From: an uncultured Collinsella sp.
GTDB lineage: Bacteria > Actinomycetota > Coriobacteriia > Coriobacteriales > Coriobacteriaceae
Direction of reading: 5' to 3'
NCBI GenBank assembly: GCA_900547655.1
Contig: URHQ01000011.1
Coordinates: 1 to 35,004 of the forward strand
DNA: 35,004 nucleotides
Positions within the stretch are counted from its first letter, which is position 1, and every line of letters starts with the position of its first letter. The notes beneath the pieces were generated by a model. The model was not told where the DNA came from. It saw only the letters and a program-made list of their open reading frames with translations, and ran no database searches. Shown piece by piece: positions 31,492 to 35,004 of this stretch. The translations under genes were made by a program, and so were the position numbers.

Positions 31492-31846
31492 GGAAACTGC
31501 GTCCCGGAATCCAGCCTCGGAACGGGATGAACTTTCCCAACGGGGCCGCATGCGGAAGCTGTGTCCCGGAATCATGCCTCAGAATGGGATGTGTTTTCCG
31601 CTGGCCGGCCGTTTGGAAAGTGCATCCCAGTTTGAGCGTTTATTCCGGGATGCGGTTTCCGCTGAAGGACTCAACCGGAAAGCACGACCCGTTCCGAGAC
31701 CTGATTCCGGGACACGCTTTCCGCTAGGCCCGCCATACGGAAAGTGCATCCCGTTTTGAGTGTCCGAACTGGGACGCGCTTTCCGCCAGCGTGGCTGTGG
31801 GGAATGCGTGTCCCAGATTGGTGAGATACGGCGCGGCAATGTGTGC
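31492..31846. repeat. Palindromic repeat array A (46-bp units, 62-bp period)
   Basis: Five 46-base units start at 31492, 31554, 31615, 31677 and 31739, with a degenerate sixth at 31801. Each begins GGAA(A/G) and ends TTTCC, with inner TCCC and CGGGA-type arms that make an imperfect stem. The typical left end is GGAAACTGCGTCCCGGAAT and the typical right end is CGGGATGCGCTTTCC. Spacers are 15-16 bases and unrelated. The same units occur once at 33154 and again from 34715 to the window end. Reading frames across the array are chance effects. Confidence 0.92.
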
Positions 31847-31857
31847 CCCAGCAGCTC

Positions 31858-32856
31858 CTACAGCTCTACCTCGTTGAGCCATATCGGCAGCACGGTCTGC
31901 CGGATGCCTGCCGTCTGCAGCTTTTTGGCGAGCATTCCTGCCGAGCGGACCTCGTTCATGGTAAAGCGCAGCAGAGGGTGACCGTAGAGCGATAGGTGCG
32001 CCTCGCGCTGTCGTTCGGCGACGAGCGCCTCGGCGGTGGTGCGTCCGGCCAGCATGGTCTGGTCGGTATATTTGATGAGCCCGTCGAGCTCGCCCAGCGT
32101 GAGTTCCCGCGCCTGGCGCTCCCAGGCAAAGTCCGTTCGTATGGGCTTGGCCGAATCGAAGGGGTCCGTCAACTCGTATTGAAGCCAGTCGGGCGCAAAG
32201 CCCGTCTCGATCATGACGGCTCGGGCGACCGATTCCCCGCCGCTCTCGGCGCGGGCGTCGGCATATCGAAGCGTTGTGAGGGCGGTGCGAATCGCGCGAC
32301 CATTGCGGGCAGTCGCTCGTTGCTCAACGGCCTCCATCAGCTGTTCCGGCGCAAGGCCGAGCTTTGAGATCGCCGAATCGGCAATGGGCATGCCGTCGGC
32401 AAAACCAGTTTGCAGCAGGCAATCTGTGGCCGTTTGGATGGGCGGCGTTACCGATATGCTGGCTCTGCGTATTGCTCCGGCCGGCTCAATCTGGTGTCGC
32501 TGAATATGTGCGCCCGGACGAGTCGACGGCTTGGTGGCACTGCAGACATGCACAACATTCAGGTGTCGCCACGAGACCTCGAGCCCCAGCAGGCAAGCTG
32601 CCGAAAACGAGCAGAACGTCCAATCGGGATGGATGATCGCAAGGGCGCGGATAATCTCGCAATGGCGTTGCGCTCGGTTGAGTTCATCCCAGCGCGTTTT
32701 TCGCGCAAACAACCCCGGCATGGGCGAGACAACCGTGCCGCCGGTGCGCCGAAGGAGCGCTTTCCGGATCGCCGTGCTCGGGGGAATCAGACAGCGCCCC
32801 TCTTGTTCGGCTTGAGTGAGCAGCTGGTCGATGAGTTGGTCATTGCAATGGGTCAT
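31858..32856 (-). CDS. AbiEi-like N-terminus with DUF559-type nuclease-fold C-terminus
   Basis: The 332-residue protein has an N-terminal AbiEi-antitoxin-like winged helix region (RRTGGTVVSPMPGLFARKTR, residues about 36-55), a middle HPDWTFCSFSAACLLGLEVS segment and a C-terminal DUF559-like PD-(D/E)xK fold. There, Asp242 (TDFAWE), Glu256, Asp258 and Lys262 (GELDGLIKY) fit the catalytic pattern. AAAAGGAGG precedes the ATG. Proteins of this layout are common, solitary and uncharacterised in actinobacteria; no AbiEii-type toxin gene is next to it. It could be a DNA-binding regulator or nuclease. It is bordered on both sides by the 46-bp palindromes. Confidence 0.7.
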   Translation of the reverse strand: MTHCNDQLIDQLLTQAEQEGRCLIPPSTAIRKALLRRTGGTVVSPMPGLFARKTRWDELNRAQRHCEIIRALAIIHPDWTFCSFSAACLLGLEVSWRHLNVVHVCSATKPSTRPGAHIQRHQIEPAGAIRRASISVTPPIQTATDCLLQTGFADGMPIADSAISKLGLAPEQLMEAVEQRATARNGRAIRTALTTLRYADARAESGGESVARAVMIETGFAPDWLQYELTDPFDSAKPIRTDFAWERQARELTLGELDGLIKYTDQTMLAGRTTAEALVAERQREAHLSLYGHPLLRFTMNEVRSAGMLAKKLQTAGIRQTVLPIWLNEVEL

Positions 32857-33143
32857 GAGCTACCGCCTCCTTTTGGGTAGCAAAAACGTATCAGCTGGAA
32901 CTTGCCGCTCAGCTGACCAAAAGCTGACCAAAATCTAACCATGCAGGTAGATGGCCTGGTTTTGACGTCATATTTCTTGTTTGAATCGGTGGGCGGTAAT
33001 CGGCGACCGTGAACGGTAGCTGGATATGAAGTCTTGGTAAGTTTCGGAACGTGTACTTTTTTGAAAAAGAGCATTCTATCTGCTGTTTTGTGTTACCGGA
33101 TCGCATATTTGAAGGCATGTGATAAGGGCGGCGGACTGTCGCC
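32857..33143. promoter_or_regulatory. Upstream region of the AbiEi/DUF559-like gene with direct repeats
   Basis: The 287 bases contain two adjacent copies of AGCTGACCAAA (32911-32921 and 32922-32932, the first ending in the A that starts the second), followed by the partial copy ATCTAACCA. A related CAGCTG lies at 32892-32897. As they lie 55-85 bases upstream of the minus-strand start, they are candidate operator sites for that gene. The remaining sequence is AT-rich and shows no gene. Confidence 0.45.
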
Positions 33144-33153
33144 TTGTATCTGC

Positions 33154-33199
33154 GGAAACTACGGCCCAGTTTTTGGCTCCAGAACGGGATTCATTTTCC
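33154..33199. repeat. Single 46-bp palindromic unit (same family as arrays A and B)
   Basis: This unit has the same GGAAACTAC...TTTTCC edges, inner CCC/GGGA arms and exact 46-base length as the arrayed units. It stands alone between the AbiEi/DUF559-like gene and the ATPase promoter. Confidence 0.88.
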
Positions 33200-33253
33200 A
33201 GAACGGTCCATGAGCGGTGGTGTACCGCCCCTTTTCGTGCGCCGCTTGTCGAA

Positions 33254-33309
33254 TTACGTTATAGCTAGCTATATTATAGGAAGGTATAATATAGCTAGCT
33301 ATAACGTAA
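33254..33309 (+). promoter_or_regulatory. Perfect 25-bp inverted repeat containing the ATPase promoter
   Basis: Bases 33254-33278 are the exact reverse complement of 33285-33309, with a 6-base GGAAGG loop. Each arm also holds the self-complementary TATAGCTAGCTATA. A TATAAT box at 33285-33290 lies 35 bases before the start codon at 33325, and its mirror image ATTATA lies in the left arm. The arms are nearly GC-free apart from the GCTAGC-type core, in sharp contrast to the neighbourhood. AAAGGAAGG at 33308-33316 follows as ribosome binding site. An operator for tight autoregulation, or an excised or inserted palindrome, is the likely meaning. Confidence 0.8.
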
Positions 33310-33324
33310 AGGAAGGATGGCCCT

Positions 33325-34716
33325 ATGTTTATCGGAAGAGCAGCGGAAATGTCCGAGCTCAATCGACTGTATGGCACGGGCTCCTTTGAGATGCCTGTGA
33401 TTTACGGCCGCCGTCGCGTAGGTAAAACGCGCCTTATCACAGAGTTCATCCAAGGTAAGAATGCTATTTACTTTCAAGCTCGTCGTACCAATGCAGAGGC
33501 AAACCTGCACGGCTTTAGCCAGGCGATACTTGCGGGTTCGGTTGGTGCTGCAAGCGTGTCGTTTCGTAGTTTTGACGAAGCGTTTGATGCATTGGCCACC
33601 ATGGCTCGCACGGAACGTTTGATTGTCGTGATCGACGAGTATCCTTATCTCGCCCAATCGAATCCCGAGATCAGCTCGTTGCTGCAAGACAAGATCGATC
33701 ACTTGTACAAAGAGACCAAGCTTATGCTTATCCTGTGCGGGTCGTCGCTTTCGTTTATGGAAGAGCAGGTGTTGGGCTACGAGAGTCCGCTATACGGTAG
33801 GCGTACGGCCCAGTTTAAGATCATGCCGCTCGATTTTATGACGACCCTCGGCCTGTGGCATAGCATGGGTCGCGAAGACGCTGCGGTTTGCTATGGCATG
33901 ACGGGCGGCATTCCTGCATATATCGAGAAAGTCGATCCTGCCGTATCGCTCAAGGACAACATCAAACGTCTTTTCCTTACTCCTACGGGCTATCTCTTTG
34001 AGGAGCCGAGTAACCTGCTGTTGCAAGAGTGCCGCAATCCCGAGCAATATGATGCGATCGTGCAGGCAATTGCCCAGGGGCGCTCGAAGATCTCGGAGAT
34101 TGCGAGCTCTACGGGAATCCCTGCGAGCAACGTAAAGAGCTATGTGGATAAGCTGGCGTCGCTTGGGATTGTCGAGCGCGAGCTGCCCCTAAACGAGACG
34201 AGCAATAAGCGAGCCGTGTATCTGCTGAGCGATCAGATGTTTAGGTTCTGGTACAAGTTTGTGCCGCAGAACATCGGGCTGATTCAAAACGATATGGCCG
34301 CGATGGCGTATGAGCGCATTGAGCCGCACGTATCGGATTACATGGGTACGGTTTTTGAGATTATATGCAGACAATACGTGTACGAACTCGCGCGCGCGGG
34401 CCAGCTCGATGTGGTTCCGGCGAGTGTCGGGCGCTGGTGGGGGACGGATAATCGCACGCATACGCAGGAAGAAATCGACTTGATTGTTGACGATGGCGAG
34501 GGCGCTGCGCTGTTTGCGGAGTGCAAATGGCGCAATGAACCGGTGGGCGAAGACGTGCTGCAAAAGCTCGTGCACCGAAGCGAGCTCTTTAGACGGCAAC
34601 GAAAAAGCTATGCGCTTTTCTCAAAAAGCGGCTTTACGCAGGGATGTCGGGATGCCGCGGAGAGTAGGGGAGACGTCAAGCTGATCTCGTTTGCCGAGAT
34701 GTGTGGGCGGGGATAA
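33325..34716 (+). CDS. AAA+ ATPase with DUF234 C-terminal nuclease-like domain
   Basis: The 463-residue protein is an archaeal-type ATPase (PF01637-like) fused to DUF234. Walker A is GRRRVGKT with Lys34; Walker B is LIVVIDEYPYL with Asp104 and Glu105. A winged helix follows (SKISEIASSTGIPASNVKSY, about 253-275). The C-terminal domain has a PD-(D/E)xK-like pattern: EEIDLIVDD with Asp385 and FAECKW with Glu399 and Lys401. Members are widespread in archaea and gut bacteria, often as solitary, variable genes; the function is unknown, and defence or mobile-element roles have been proposed in general terms. Codon use is more AT-rich than in the purine operon, suggesting transfer. Its stop codon falls inside the first unit of array B. 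Confidence 0.85.
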   Translation: MFIGRAAEMSELNRLYGTGSFEMPVIYGRRRVGKTRLITEFIQGKNAIYFQARRTNAEANLHGFSQAILAGSVGAASVSFRSFDEAFDALATMARTERLIVVIDEYPYLAQSNPEISSLLQDKIDHLYKETKLMLILCGSSLSFMEEQVLGYESPLYGRRTAQFKIMPLDFMTTLGLWHSMGREDAAVCYGMTGGIPAYIEKVDPAVSLKDNIKRLFLTPTGYLFEEPSNLLLQECRNPEQYDAIVQAIAQGRSKISEIASSTGIPASNVKSYVDKLASLGIVERELPLNETSNKRAVYLLSDQMFRFWYKFVPQNIGLIQNDMAAMAYERIEPHVSDYMGTVFEIICRQYVYELARAGQLDVVPASVGRWWGTDNRTHTQEEIDLIVDDGEGAALFAECKWRNEPVGEDVLQKLVHRSELFRRQRKSYALFSKSGFTQGCRDAAESRGDVKLISFAEMCGRG

Positions 34717-35004
34717 TGAAGCGCGTCCTGATTTGATGCCGGGAATGGGATGTGCTTTCCTTTTGCGACTTTTGGCGGAAAGTGCGTTCCAGATTTCGGC
34801 TTCAGAATGGGATGCCGTTTCCGGATCGGCCCTCAGGCGGAAACTACGACCCGGAATTTGGCTCCAAAACGGGATACGCTTTCCCGGTGGCATCTCTGGC
34901 GGAAACTGCATCCCGGAATGAGCTCTCGGAACGGGACACGCTTTCCCATCGGGGCTTCAAACGGAAACCGTGTCCCGGAATCGAGCCTCAGGGTGGGACG
35001 CATT
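34715..35004. repeat. Palindromic repeat array B, continues past the window end
   Basis: Units start at 34715 (degenerate left arm), 34777, 34839, 34901 and 34963, a constant 62-base period. The complete units are 46 bases and end TTTCC; the last one is cut by the window end at 35004. The spacers (for example TTTTGCGACTTTTGGC and GGATCGGCCCTCAGGC) do not match each other. The first unit overlaps the ATPase stop codon. Confidence 0.92.

Noticed and set aside
31376..31839. Open reading frames of 70-130 codons on both strands over the repeat array
   Set aside because: They arise from the repeated 46-bp units, have no ribosome binding sites and match no family.
31492..31846. CRISPR array
   Set aside because: The repeats are long imperfect palindromes that differ from each other, spacers are only 15-16 bases, and no cas genes are present.
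1..35004. tRNA or rRNA genes
   Set aside because: No cloverleaf-like segment with TTC-type T-loop and CCA-proximal stem, and no rRNA sequence, was recognised on either strand.

Overview
The window reads as chromosomal DNA from a high-GC, anaerobic gut actinobacterium of the class Coriobacteriia, most likely Collinsella or a close relative. This rests on codon style, the IS and repeat types, and the gene content; no search was run. The first 19 bases are exactly the Tn5 mosaic end used in transposon-based library preparation, so the sequence is the end of an assembled contig with leftover adapter. The biological sequence starts inside rplD.

Layout. (1) 20-4664: the S10 ribosomal operon, rplD(end)-rplW-rplB-rpsS-rplV-rpsC-rplP-rpmC-rpsQ-rplN-rplX, closed by a strong terminator directly after rplX where rplE and the spc genes would normally follow. 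(2) 4665-6200: a decayed junction with an IS3-type transposase remnant (internal deletion) fused to the 3' end of an MTA/SAH nucleosidase gene. (3) 6370-13860: a sugar-uptake cassette with a LevR-like multidomain regulator, a complete mannose-family PTS (EIIB, EIIC, EIID, EIIA), a DUF2961/GH172 glycoside hydrolase and a ROK fructokinase-like kinase. Its heavy use of AGG arginine codons and its position between two scrap-filled junctions suggest horizontal acquisition. (4) 13861-14640: a DegV remnant cut by an IS200-type left end, plus small hairpin repeats. (5) 14640-16730: a Gfo/Idh/MocA oxidoreductase and a DeoR regulator behind a leader crowded with TGCG motifs. (6) 16738-17026: three tandem 57-bp palindromes and another small hairpin. 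(7) 17025-21641: an RluA pseudouridine synthase, a U32 peptidase-family protein, RidA and a YheO-type regulator. (8) 21994-31369: an anaerobic purine-catabolism operon with an NCS2 purine permease, SsnA, YgfK, a four-cluster ferredoxin and a selenium-type xanthine dehydrogenase (XdhD). (9) 31440-35004: two nuclease-fold genes (an AbiEi/DUF559-like protein and a DUF234 ATPase) embedded in a highly regular array of 46-bp palindromes spaced exactly 61-62 bp apart, which runs off the window.

How the genes work together. In region 3 the PTS would import and phosphorylate a sugar, the cytoplasmic GH172 enzyme would cut an alpha-fructoside (or arabinofuranoside) and the ROK kinase would phosphorylate the released hexose. 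The LevR-like protein would sense PTS phosphorylation, but its AAA+ module has lost the GAFTGA loop and the Walker B acidic pair. In region 8 the permease brings in purines, XdhD hydroxylates them, SsnA probably deaminates an intermediate, and the ferredoxin plus YgfK form the likely electron route in place of the missing FAD subunit. The nearby YheO-type regulator and RidA may belong to the same physiology.

The strongest candidates for something undescribed are the 62-bp palindrome array around the DUF234 ATPase, the perfect 25-bp inverted repeat holding that gene's promoter, the 80-bp-period palindromes at 16738-16955, and the sigma-54-independent-looking LevR/GH172 cassette.
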